This document shows positions 1 to 8,939 of a DNA stretch of 64,000 nucleotides, one piece after another. The stretch is from Rhynchopus euleeides (Eukaryota; Euglenozoa; Diplonemea; Diplonemida; Diplonemidae): contig OY723266.1 of assembly GCA_963210315.1 (NCBI GenBank), positions 1,550,001 to 1,614,000 of the forward strand, written 5' to 3'. How positions within the stretch are numbered: the stretch's first letter is position 1; each line of letters opens with the position of its first letter. A program made the translations under genes and the position numbers. The notes below the pieces were generated by a model. It was not told the DNA's origin. It did no database searches and saw only the letters and a program-made list of their open reading frames with translations.

Positions 1-450
1 GCTTTTGTGGATCCGACGCAACTCCCGTTCTTCTCGCTGCTGCCCTACATCCCCGTGCCCCGCCCGCAGGAGCTGCAGGCAGGTGCGTCTGTGTTGCCAT
101 TGGAGGAGGTGGCCCTGTACCACCTGATGCAGCATGCGGCAGAGGCGTTGGGTATTCGCAGCAGCGGCCTGTGGCACAAACACCGGATGGCTCTCTGGAA
201 TCTCTGGGAGATGGTGGTGTATAACCTTCACCTGACGCGGTCTGCGATCCATCCGCTTGCGGCGCAGATCGGGCATGCCCCGCCGCACCTCGCCAATACA
301 GCGTTCTATAAGCCGACGAATCAGGTCGGGTATCTTGTGGCTCTCAAAGACATCGCGCCAGGGACGCCTCTCACGATGGATTACGTGCCTCATATCAGAG
401 ACCCTGCACACCGAGCAGCAGCGCTGCGGGCATGGAGAGTTACGGATTAG
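1..450 (+). CDS. C-terminal part of a SET-domain-like protein (5' end outside window)
   Basis: The frame is open from the first base and ends in TAG at 448-450, so about 149 C-terminal residues are seen. Near the end, GYLVALKDIAPGTPLTMDYV resembles the closing part of a SET domain, where a residue stretch of the type v-a-x-x-d-I-x-x-G-e-E-l-x-x-x-Y lines the cofactor and lysine channel. The preceding PHLANTAFYKPTN could correspond to the N-H-x-x-x-P-N segment but is degenerate (no His). SET proteins methylate lysines on histones or ribosomal and other proteins. Only the C-terminal part is visible, so catalytic competence and subfamily (SMYD or SETD6-like) cannot be judged. The assignment rests on this single motif and could be wrong. 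Confidence 0.4.
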   Translation, partial: AFVDPTQLPFFSLLPYIPVPRPQELQAGASVLPLEEVALYHLMQHAAEALGIRSSGLWHKHRMALWNLWEMVVYNLHLTRSAIHPLAAQIGHAPPHLANTAFYKPTNQVGYLVALKDIAPGTPLTMDYVPHIRDPAHRAAALRAWRVTD

Positions 451-833
451 AGTGGTGGGGGCCGGGGAGGGGGAGGTCAGGGGTGCCATCATTTCAGAGC
501 GTTGTGGGGGGGGATGAGGGTCTGTCGATGCTTGATTCCACGCCCCTGCCATGCGGGGCATGGGCGGGGGGGAGGGGGGGCACACGCGCTGCCCAACAAG
601 CATCTCTTTTTGCTAGAGTTGAAGGGAGCCAGGTTAACCATCCCCCCACCCCACCCCACCCCGCATTCTACTGTTTGCACCCCAGCTCCCTCACCCACCA
701 CCCACGGCTTGTCCCACAACCCTCCTTACAGGGAGGCGAAGCCCCAAGGCCCCATTCCCCTTCCTCACGCCTCCCCTCCCCATACACACTTCTTGTCGCA
801 ACACCACTTGGGCGGGCCCCAGTGCCCTTCACC
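451..833. other. Intergenic spacer, SET-like gene to apyrase
   Basis: C-rich spacer with C and G runs. No gene recognised. The apyrase frame stays open upstream into it, but the encoded sequence is low-complexity and the ATG at 834 fits better as the start. Confidence 0.5.
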
Positions 834-1988
834 ATGACTGCCCACGGTGCGCCCTTCCAGGGCAGCAAGACCGTCAGCAACTGGACAGCGCTGCGCGTCG
901 TTGCGGTGTCCATGGTGTCGTGCCTCCTACTCCTCCTCCACTGGTTTGGGGGTGTCCCCGGCATTCACGGCGACCTGCAGCCACGCCGCACGCACCCCAG
1001 GGCTGCCGCACAGGCGGACACACCTGCTGACCCCCCCGCCTCCTTCGGCGTTGTGTTCGACGCAGGGAGCACCGGAACCCGTGTCCATATTTTCGGATTC
1101 GACTCCAGGCGCAACGCGCTGTGGGAAAAATTCCACTCGCATGACTACACCTTGGGGAAGGACCCTGCCGCACTCTGCTTCGACGGCCTCCTCCAGCATG
1201 TCCGCAACGAAGTCCCGACGAACAAGCTCTCCACCACCCGCGCCGTGCTGGGCGCAACAGCAGGCCTCCGGAAGCTCGGGAAGGACAAAGCCTCGGAAGC
1301 ACTGAAGAGCGCCGAGGCCCACATCGAGTCCTGTGGGCTGAACCTCGCCTCCGCCGCAATCCTCACTGGGGAGGAGGAGGGTGTTTACGCCTGGGTGACG
1401 GTGAACTATCTGCTCGGGAATTTCAACCCTCGCACCCCCCCGTCGCAGCTGACGGGCATCATCGACTGCGGGGGTGGGTCTGTGCAGGTCGTCTTCAGCG
1501 AGCCCCCGCAGGAAAAGCGGAGCCTGGCCCGCACCATCGAGGTGTTGGGGCAGAGCCACTCCCTCTCCGTGCACTCTGCCATGGGCTACGGCCTGAACGA
1601 CGCCCTGGCAAAGGCAGGGGGCGGGGCGGGGTGCAGCGGGTTTGAGGGGTGTGCCGCTTCGGTCGGTGCAGTGTTGGATGGGTTGCCCATCCCCACCGTG
1701 CCCCGCAGCATGCACGGGTCTGGCGTTTATGCCTTTTCCTTCTTCCACAAGATGTTCGGAGGGGTGCGCTCCACGGTGGGGCAGCTGCAGAAGGACGCCG
1801 CATCGCGCTGCGTCAAGTCACCCCGTGACTGCGCTGCCTATGCCTATCTGTCACACCTCCCCACGAAACTAGGCCTGGAACCCACCACGGCGTTCAGCAT
1901 CGCAAAGAAGCTACCACACGGTGACGGCGTCATGGAGACGGCCTGGCCATTAGGAGCTTATCTCAGCCTATCTGGCGTCAGGGTTTGA
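834..1988 (+). CDS. Ectonucleoside triphosphate diphosphohydrolase (apyrase, GDA1/CD39 family)
   Basis: This 384-residue protein should hydrolyse nucleoside di- or triphosphates in the secretory lumen or at the cell surface. The ATG at 834 places a single hydrophobic anchor (residues about 16-42, SMVSCLLLLLHWFGGV) at the N terminus, as in the short NTPDase5/6-type enzymes. All five apyrase-conserved regions can be traced: FDAGSTGTRVHIF (about 74-86), TAGLR (about 141), LTGEEEGVYAW (about 177, containing the catalytic Glu), IIDCGGGSVQ (about 209) and WPLGAYL near residue 370. In ACR4 the usual DLGGAS is DCGGGS, a mild variation. The protein is short of the 430 residues usual for the family but complete at both ends. 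No intron is needed. In the Golgi such enzymes remove UDP or GDP left by glycosylation; that role here is inferred. Confidence 0.9.
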   Translation: MTAHGAPFQGSKTVSNWTALRVVAVSMVSCLLLLLHWFGGVPGIHGDLQPRRTHPRAAAQADTPADPPASFGVVFDAGSTGTRVHIFGFDSRRNALWEKFHSHDYTLGKDPAALCFDGLLQHVRNEVPTNKLSTTRAVLGATAGLRKLGKDKASEALKSAEAHIESCGLNLASAAILTGEEEGVYAWVTVNYLLGNFNPRTPPSQLTGIIDCGGGSVQVVFSEPPQEKRSLARTIEVLGQSHSLSVHSAMGYGLNDALAKAGGGAGCSGFEGCAASVGAVLDGLPIPTVPRSMHGSGVYAFSFFHKMFGGVRSTVGQLQKDAASRCVKSPRDCAAYAYLSHLPTKLGLEPTTAFSIAKKLPHGDGVMETAWPLGAYLSLSGVRV

Positions 1989-3218
1989 CTTATGAGTTGC
2001 CCTGGGGGGGTGGGGAGGAGGAGGTGTGTTGTGCTGCAGGGGCAGCGCAGAGCAAGCACAAAAGGCACACCGGGGGTGGGGTGGGGTGGGGTGGGGTGGG
2101 GCGAAAAGAAGCAATGCGGGGGTTATTCTTTGGGGCAGGTTGGTCGCATGGATGGAGGGTGCGTAGGTAGTCTCCGTTGTGTGCGCGGTGGAGGGGGGGG
2201 GGGTGGCGGGGGAGAGAGACGGGATATATGCCCGCCCCTCCAGCACCCCCTGTGTCTTCAGCGTGTGTGTCGTGGGGCTGCTGCTCAGACTGTGTGTCAC
2301 CCACCTGACAGACAGTCAGGTGACAAAAAGTGGGCCGCCTATAAAACTGGCTGCCAGGCGACACAATTGAGACACACAGTGGCACAGCACGAATGGCCCT
2401 ATGGCCGAGCTGCTCTTTCCCACCAAGTGTGGATTTTTCACACCGAGATCAGGGAGGGGGGGATCGACGATGACCTGCACCACTCAAGAATACTCATGTG
2501 TTAGTGTGTGGTCTGCAGCTGTGGCACAACGGAATACGCCTTTCTTTTCACCTCCATTCGGTATAACACAAGCGAAATGCGCCAGCCGATGAAGCCAGCT
2601 TCAGCCCAGCCGCCACCGCGACAGAAGACAGTGGGAGCGGAAAGAGGCGGGTGGGATGATGTGTGCCGGGTTGCGTCCATCCAGCCTGTCTATATTTTCT
2701 GCACAACCCCTCCGCAACCTGCTGCCCGCCTTGCCACCGCCTCCCCTGTTGATCTTTGTGTGTGGCCTGAAGCTGCGCTCAGGCTTGGTTGTCGTCGCAC
2801 AATCAGGGAAGGGTGGGGGGGTTGGGTGGGGCGGGGGTGGAAGGAAGGGGCGGTTCCAGGGTAGACCCCTCATCCTCCTCCTCCTCCTCCGCCTCCCCCA
2901 ACCGGGTCTGCTGCGGGTGCAGTCGAGTGGGTCCTGCCCGAAAGACACGCCGTGCTCGCCGACACCGCCACCCCCTTCTGTGGGGCCAGCGTGTGCGAAT
3001 TTTCCCGCTGAGTAGCCTGGCCCCCCCCCCCCCCCCCTCTCTCTCTCACCCCGACACACATCCGCACGTATGCCAACTCAATCCAAAAAAACTCAAACCC
3101 AACAAAACAGGTTCTGGGATAGGCCACACCGCCTGTTGTGACTCGATCCTCATCCGCAGCCCTTCTTCTTCGTCGCCACTTCTCCCTGGGTTTGCGAGCA
3201 GGGCGACAGCGGCAAAGC
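1989..3218. other. Intergenic spacer with simple repeats
   Basis: No gene seen. It holds a (GGGGT)n run near 2073-2100, a G run near 2193-2206, a CTC/CCT run at about 2870-2890, and a C run followed by CT repeats at 3019-3048. The spacer probably contains the 3' end of the apyrase transcript and the 5' end of the Patched-like gene, but no signals can be assigned. Confidence 0.6.
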
Positions 3219-6200
3219 ATGGCACAACAGAATAGCCCGAATGCGGAAGGCACCCCTGAAACCAGGCTTGGGTTCCTGGATAAGATGAGCCAGATTGCGC
3301 ACAGCGGCCTGGCCAATGGGTTTGGGGCGCTGGCAGGCGTGGTGGTGGCCCATCCCGTGAAGGTGGCGCTGGGTGTGGTACTGCTGTCGGTGCTGTGTGC
3401 GCAGGGCGTGTGGCGCTTCGAGCAGGAGACAGACTCGTCGAAGCTCTATGCCCCGTCGGACAGCCGTGCGGTCGGCGAGCAGGATTATGTTGAAACGACG
3501 TTCGGCACGGATGCACAGAGTGTCACGGCGTACTTCATCTCGCCCTCTGCTGGCGTGCTTGCCCCGGAAGCCCTCAACTTTATGCAGCGCTACCACGATG
3601 CGGTGATGCAGCTGGGCACGACTCACGAGGGGCGCACGCTGAACTTCTCAGCTGTGTGCCAGAGGGTCTCGTCCACCGCCTGCACGAAGCCTCGCTCCCC
3701 CCTGACGCTGTGGGATCACAACGCGGCAGCAGTGTCGGCCCTGACACAGCAGGACATCACTGCTGCGGTCAACAACGAGACGCAGTGGCGCATGCATGAG
3801 CCTGCAGGGGCACCCCTGCAGCACTATGTGTCTGCCCAGGGGGCTGTGAGGGACGCGGAGGGGCGCCTCACGCAGGCGGCTGCGGTGCGCATGGTGTTCA
3901 TGCTGAAGAATGCCCGTGAGGGCGGCAGTGCAGACCCCGAGAGCGAGGCCTTCGAGGGTGCCCTCCTGAGCGAGTTCCTGGGGACGTGGCGCGGTCTGGC
4001 CGAGGCACAGGGCCTCCAGATGGAGCTGGAGACTGCCAAGGAGCATGCAGATGCGGGGGACAGCGCGCTCTCGGGAGACATTATGTTCCTGCAGATGGGG
4101 TACATGCTGCTGATTGTGTACTCCTGCTTTGTGCTGGGGCGGAGTCGGCCGAAGTTTTCGCATGCGGCTCTGGGGCTGGTGTCCGTCCTGTCGGTCGGGA
4201 TGGCGACCATCTCGGCATACGGCGTGTGCTGGTTGCTGGGGCTGAAGTTTAACGGCGTGGTGCAGACGCTGATCCTGGTGCTGCTGGGCATCGGTGTGGA
4301 CGACACCTTCGTGATCATGGACTCGTGGTGGGACAACGCGGGTATCGTGGACATGAAGGAGAGGATGGTTGCTGCCGTGAGGCACGCCGGCCCCGCCATC
4401 ACCATCACCAGTGTGACAGACCTGATTGCCTTCCTCGCGGGCAGCTCGACAAGCATCCCTGCACTGCGCACCTTCTGCTACTATGCGACATTCGGCATCT
4501 TCTTCGACTTTATGTACCAGGTCACCTTCTTCGTGGCAGTGGCTTACCTCGACAGCAGGCGGCAGCAGAAGGGGCGGCGCGACTGTTGCTGCTGCCTGTC
4601 TGCTTCGGACGACGACAGGTGCGTCAACCTGTGCTGTGCCCCGCAGGCTTCCTTTAGGTCGAACGAGGCAGGGGCAGGTGCGGAGGTGCCTCACGACGGG
4701 AGTGCACGGGGTTCCATGCACCGTGTTGTCGGCGTGCACCTGCCACGCCTCACCATGGGGACGGTTTACGGCAAGGCGGTGGTGCTGGGCATCTCGCTGC
4801 TGCTGCTGGTGCTCGGCATTGTCGGGTGCACACAGGTCAACATGAACTTCAACGACGACTGGTTTGTGCCTGACAGCCACCGTTACAAGGATGTGCTCGA
4901 CACACGCAACCACTACTTCGGTGGCAGCTCGCTGCCTGTCGGTGTGTACACCAAGCAGGTCGACTACGAGACCCTGGGGGTGCAGAAGCGCCTCGAGGAC
5001 CAGCTGCGTGGGCTGGAGGGAAGCCGGTGGGTTGTGACAGGCTCGGCGTCGTCCTGGCTTCGCAGCTTCACACAGCACATCGCAGACACGTCGCCCGCCG
5101 ACACCGACACCACGTCGCACCCCGGCTACACCCTAGTGCTGCCAGGCCGCTTCTACCCCCTGCTGCGTGCCTACCTTGCGCCTGGTGTCGGCCCGCAGGA
5201 GGCAGGGGAGTTCCTGGAGGACCTGGTGTGGACCACAGGCCGCTTCGCACCCAACTACACCACAGAGCACGCCGCACGCCTCACCGCATCGCGCGCCAGC
5301 ATCCTCTTGGTGCCAGGGCCTCTGGGCAACGGGCAGCAGGCGGTGGACTGCATGCACGACCTGCGCGGCCTCCTCGACCCTCACGGCTCGTTCCCCTTCC
5401 ACCACGCCTTCCTCTTCTGGGAGTCCTATGCAATCTTCGTGGGCGAGGTGACGCAGAACGTTGCCATCGCCGCATCATGCGTGGTCGTGCTGGTGACGGT
5501 GCTCACAGCCAGCCCACTGACAGGCCTGTCGGTGCTGCTGTCCATCGGATGTGTCGACGTCTGCCTCATCGGCTTCATGGCTTTTGTCGGCGTGGAGATC
5601 AACAGCGTGTCCGTCATCTGCATTGTGCTGGCCATCGGGCTGGCTGTCGACTACAGCGTGCACATCGCAGGCACCTTCCTCACCGTCTCTGCTGACGACC
5701 TGGGCTGGACGGACTCACGCTCACACCGGGCAGCACACGCCGTGTGGAAAATGGGCCCCGCAGTCATCAACGGCGCATTCTCTACATTCCTCGCGGTGCT
5801 CCCCCTGTCGCTGGCAGAGTCATACGTCTTCACAGTCTTCTTCCGCATGTTCGCGCTGATCATTGCCTTCGGGGTGTGGTTCGGTGTCTTCTTCCTCCCT
5901 GTGCTCCTCTCGCTTGTCGGGCCTGGGCCGGCTGCCACGGCGACGCCACTGTCAGATGAGCCCGCTTGCAACCCCCTCGACGAGCACTTCGATGTGCCCC
6001 GCACGGCTGACACCAAAATGCTGCCCCACGGGCCTGGGGGGGAGTTTGCCCAGACGGGCTATGTTGCACCGCCTGCCTCAGTGGCAGCCACACACCCAGC
6101 CACAGAGGCTGTGCTCTACCTGCCGCGCCGCGCGCTGCCGGGTGGTGGTGGGCGGGGCGCCGCACACATGCCTGACGTGCCGCAGCCCGTTGGCACAGAG

Positions 6201-6230
6201 ATGGCTGCCCGTGGCCCCGCTTATGTTTGA
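3219..6230 (+). CDS. Patched/NPC1-like RND-family membrane protein with sterol-sensing domain
   Basis: A 1003-residue protein with the duplicated RND layout: one membrane segment (about 41-65), a large luminal loop, then a five-helix block, then a second such half starting at about residue 517. The first block begins with FLQMGYMLLIVYSCFVLG (about 288) and carries LLGIGVDDTF, the GxxxDD motif of the proton-coupled helix 4. The matching helix of the second half carries AIGLAVDYSVHI (about 805), giving the usual GxxxDY form. These features define the sterol-sensing-domain group (Patched, Dispatched, NPC1, PTCHD), which moves sterols or lipidated ligands using an ion gradient. A cytosolic Cys/Arg-rich linker (about 450-510) separates the halves. 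The start is the ATG at 3219; the upstream open frame is low-complexity. Protists without hedgehog ligands usually carry several such genes, so lipid transport is likelier than signalling. Substrate unknown. Confidence 0.9.
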   Translation: MAQQNSPNAEGTPETRLGFLDKMSQIAHSGLANGFGALAGVVVAHPVKVALGVVLLSVLCAQGVWRFEQETDSSKLYAPSDSRAVGEQDYVETTFGTDAQSVTAYFISPSAGVLAPEALNFMQRYHDAVMQLGTTHEGRTLNFSAVCQRVSSTACTKPRSPLTLWDHNAAAVSALTQQDITAAVNNETQWRMHEPAGAPLQHYVSAQGAVRDAEGRLTQAAAVRMVFMLKNAREGGSADPESEAFEGALLSEFLGTWRGLAEAQGLQMELETAKEHADAGDSALSGDIMFLQMGYMLLIVYSCFVLGRSRPKFSHAALGLVSVLSVGMATISAYGVCWLLGLKFNGVVQTLILVLLGIGVDDTFVIMDSWWDNAGIVDMKERMVAAVRHAGPAITITSVTDLIAFLAGSSTSIPALRTFCYYATFGIFFDFMYQVTFFVAVAYLDSRRQQKGRRDCCCCLSASDDDRCVNLCCAPQASFRSNEAGAGAEVPHDGSARGSMHRVVGVHLPRLTMGTVYGKAVVLGISLLLLVLGIVGCTQVNMNFNDDWFVPDSHRYKDVLDTRNHYFGGSSLPVGVYTKQVDYETLGVQKRLEDQLRGLEGSRWVVTGSASSWLRSFTQHIADTSPADTDTTSHPGYTLVLPGRFYPLLRAYLAPGVGPQEAGEFLEDLVWTTGRFAPNYTTEHAARLTASRASILLVPGPLGNGQQAVDCMHDLRGLLDPHGSFPFHHAFLFWESYAIFVGEVTQNVAIAASCVVVLVTVLTASPLTGLSVLLSIGCVDVCLIGFMAFVGVEINSVSVICIVLAIGLAVDYSVHIAGTFLTVSADDLGWTDSRSHRAAHAVWKMGPAVINGAFSTFLAVLPLSLAESYVFTVFFRMFALIIAFGVWFGVFFLPVLLSLVGPGPAATATPLSDEPACNPLDEHFDVPRTADTKMLPHGPGGEFAQTGYVAPPASVAATHPATEAVLYLPRRALPGGGGRGAAHMPDVPQPVGTEMAARGPAYV

Positions 6231-7042
6231 TGTCCCGATGATGGCGTCTATTGTGCTGGGCGGGGGTCCAGGTTGCCCAGCCGCCTTGGATTGTGGCTCA
6301 TCTCGCAAACGAAGGGGGTGAGGTGCTCGAGAAATATCCAATTGGCCCAGGCCATCTCGCGTCGTTTTGTCCTGACTTCCACCATCCCACCTCACCACTT
6401 CCCGTTACTGCACCCAGCAGCCAACTCTGAGAGGTGGCGCCAGATGATTGCGCCCGCTTTTGTTTTTGGTTTGCTGTTTCCTTTTTCCTGACTGCCTCGA
6501 CATTTTTTCTCATTTTTTTTGGATGATGGATTTTTTCTTCCCTCTCTTCCGGGTGCATTCCCTTTTGGGGTGTGTTTCAGCTTCCGAAGAACGCCAATTG
6601 CCGTTGCTTCCCCTTCTCTCCCTTGATTCACCCGGTTGCATTAGGTTTGCCTTCTTGACTTGCCCTTCTATTTGACCCGAAAAGCCTGGGTGTGGGTGTG
6701 GCCCAACATTCCCACCTTCTCACATCCCCACTTTCACCCACCCAACTTATTTGAGCAACAGACCATACCACACCTGCTCCCCCTGAACCCACCCGCCTTC
6801 CCGCCTCCCTTGCTGCCCTGCTGACTCGAGCGGCCTCCACTGAACCACCGGTATCTATCCACTCACCTCACCCTTGATTCGCTCCAACCCAGATGGGGAA
6901 CGTGTGAGGCGAGTCAGCAGCCTAGACACCACCGAGGCAATGGCAAGTGGGTCGGAGGGGTGTGCACAGCACAACATATTCCTCTGACATTTCCTCATTG
7001 CGTGGTGAGGAGAGGTGTATCCAAAAAAATAAATACCCTCCT
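6231..7042. other. Intergenic spacer, no gene recognised
   Basis: T-rich tract at about 6470-6560 just after the Patched-like gene, then C-rich sequence. No coding pattern on either strand. Confidence 0.5.
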
Positions 7043-7328
7043 GGTGCCCCTGATTTACCCCTTTTTCACTACGCACAAACTACGCAATCTGGGGGGGGGG
7101 TCTCGCTTTTTGGTCCCCCCCCAGTTTTTTTTGGTCCCCCTTTCTGTGTGGCTACTGAGACAGGACTGGAGGCACTGCGCTGACCGAGCAAAAAATTATT
7201 GCCAGAACTCACTATACACCGTACGAAAGAACGCACGACATGTGGGGCGGGACTCCAGAAACACCTGGGCAAGGTTGCCCCATGCCCAGAAACACCTGAG
7301 AAGGAAGTGAGTTCCAGGAGCCGCGTAG

Positions 7329-7661
7329 AACACCCTCGAGATTGTGAATGATGATACGATCACAGCCTTCAGGGCGATGCGAGGTGCCACCCTGAAGGTG
7401 GCCCTTGACATCAAGGAGAGCGTCGGCCGAGGGGTCGACGAAAAGCTGAAGAAGGCGCTACTGGCACTGGATCCCGCGGGGTATACGGAGGTCACCGCCA
7501 CACAGGCAACCTCCGCTGACAACGTCCAGGAGACGTTATCCGAGGGGATCACAACGGCACTAGAGATCTGTGTCACGGGATCCAGGCGCCCACTCTCCCT
7601 CGACGGTCTGGGGATTGTTGTTGGGTATGGTGTCGTTTCCTGCAGCTGCAAAAAAGCGTAG
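7329..7661 (+). CDS. Short hypothetical reading frame inside the 7-8 kb element
   Basis: The frame is open from 7329 to a TAG at 7659-7661 and begins just after a possible acceptor (TAG at 7326-7328), so it may be an internal exon. The visible ~110 residues include DDTITAFRAMRGATLKVAL and KLKKALLALDPAGY, which look like ordinary soluble protein, mostly helical, rather than low-complexity translation. There is no in-frame ATG near the start; only a GTG at 7344 is seen. No family recognised. It lies wholly within the terminal repeats at 7043 and 8042 and so probably belongs to that element, either as its own gene or as a captured fragment. Confidence 0.3.
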   Translation, partial: NTLEIVNDDTITAFRAMRGATLKVALDIKESVGRGVDEKLKKALLALDPAGYTEVTATQATSADNVQETLSEGITTALEICVTGSRRPLSLDGLGIVVGYGVVSCSCKKA

Positions 7662-7680
7662 CAACTGTGCTTCCTTCTTC

Positions 7681-7780
7681 CTTAATGATGCGTTGACGCT
7701 TCCACCCGGAGGAGCTGAAGCAGGCACCGCTTAATGATGCGTTGATGCTTCCACCCGACGAGCTGAAGCAGGCACCGCGC
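7681..7780. repeat. 50-bp tandem duplication
   Basis: Two adjacent copies of a block starting CTTAATGATGCGTTGA and ending GAAGCAGGCACCGC (about 7681-7730 and 7731-7780). The second differs by a few bases, including a 3-base deletion in a GGAGGAG stretch. The copy lies between the two short frames of the element. Confidence 0.75.
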
Positions 7781-7948
7781 CAAAGGGCACCCCCAAAGAG
7801 ACCTGCAAAGACTGCGTCGAAACCCGCACCGAAGGCTGCCAGCGCTGCAGCACCTGAAGAACCTGCAGCACCTGCAGCACCTGAAGCGCCTGCACCCTCA
7901 CTGACCCCGGAACAGCAAGAACTCCTTGAGTTTGGGGTCCCGGCATAG
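7742..7948 (+). CDS. Small Lys/Ala/Pro-rich frame, tail-like
   Basis: Sixty-eight residues from ATG 7742 to TAG 7946-7948. The centre (KRPAKTASKPAPKAASAA) is Lys/Ala/Pro-rich like a histone H1 tail, followed by repeats of the type EEPAAPAAPEAPAPS and a Gln/Glu-rich end. It may be the C-terminal end of a larger protein whose earlier part is the frame at 7329-7661, but I see no clear splice sites to connect them. Composition bias alone could produce this, so function is not assigned. Confidence 0.3.
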   Translation: MMLPPDELKQAPRQRAPPKRPAKTASKPAPKAASAAAPEEPAAPAAPEAPAPSLTPEQQELLEFGVPA

Positions 7949-8042
7949 AGACAGAGAATGGCTGAGTAAATCAAAAAATGAGACCCCCCCCCCCCCTTTT
8001 CACTACGCACAAACTACGCAATATGGGGTCGTCAGGGGCACC

Positions 8043-8939
8043 ACCTCCGGCGCCACGCAGTGCCCCTGTCCCTGACCTGGCCCTGTGAAAGAATCACACG
8101 TGTGATGATGCCTCTCTGTGGGTAACCTCCACACGCCGTCTTTCTTCCCCACCCACCCCGAGAGTTGTTCCCACACAGTCGGATCCCAGCGCCCACCCCC
8201 TCAGACACCCTGCCTGCAATGCAGTGGGAGAGAGAGGGGGTGGTGCGAGGGAGAGCGTGCCGGGCCTCTCTCTGCCCGTTTGCTCTTCTCTGCTTTGTTC
8301 CTCACACATCACTCCCACCCTTTCCCCTTTTGTGTCATGCCGCTGCTGCCGTACCCTGTTGGAGCGCCGCGTTTCGCGTTGTGGGCCTCCAGGGGACACC
8401 TGGCGTGCGGTGTCGGCTCGTTACTCCCCTTCGAAAATTTCAAAAAATGTCCAAAAAAAAGGAAAAAAACAACACCACACCTCGCGGGAATTCTGTGCGT
8501 GCGGCAGGGGGTCGTATGACCTGCCAAGTAGGCACCCTGTTGCACGGCAGCCCTTCCCTCTCCTGTTTCAAGGAGAAGGGGGGGGGGGGTGACGGGAAGG
8601 TGGAGGGGTGACAGCAAATAAAGTTGACTGGGGGGATATTTTCGCCCAGAGACGCGACAGAGTGAGGGCATTGTGGCCAGAAGAGTTGGCAAAGTCGCCC
8701 CCCGCCGCCCACACCCCCTCCACGGATGCATGCGCCTGTGCTCCCGCTCTGCCCTCTCATTGTATTGTCCGGAGATCCCGCGGGATTGCAAAGCTCTATG
8801 TTTGGTGCCGCACCAACCCAGCCGAACTCCCCTCCAATCAGGTCTCCATATCGCTCACATCGGGGTGCCGTTTGTTCCACAGGGAACACGCAGACGCAGG
8901 GATCAGCAATTTGCATTACGCCTGACGCATAACTAAACA
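8043..8939. other. Intergenic spacer upstream of flavin oxidase
   Basis: No gene seen. A-rich tract (8440-8475) and a G run (8578-8590). The promoter and leader of the oxidase must lie here but show no recognisable signal. Confidence 0.5.

Larger units (their letters stand above)
7043..8042. mobile_element. Non-standard element with inverted, direct and inverted terminal blocks
   Basis: The left end reads, inward: GGTGCCCCTGA (7043), a block containing CACTACGCACAAACTACGCA (7067-7086), a run of ten G, then TCTC and TTTTT. The right end, read on the other strand, starts with the same GGTGCCCCTGA (8042-8032) and also has a long G run followed by TCTC and TTTTTT. The middle block, however, lies in the same orientation at both ends (right copy 8001-8020). 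So the outer 11 bp and the inner G-run blocks are inverted repeats while the block between them is a direct repeat. The inside holds two short open frames and a 50-bp tandem duplication. No transposase was recognised. A transposon, or a product of site-specific inversion, are both possible. Confidence 0.5.

Noticed and set aside
432-833. Longer apyrase starting at ATG 432
   Set aside because: The extra 134 residues are low-complexity and would put the membrane anchor in the middle; the start at 834 gives the family layout.
2068-2101. GGGGT repeats as a possible telomere
   Set aside because: Short, inside a spacer between genes, and G-rich simple sequence is common throughout the window. The AGGGT run at 52140 was set aside for the same reason.
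3648-5120. Minus-strand open frame of 490 codons opposite the Patched-like gene
   Set aside because: Shadow frame; no family resemblance.
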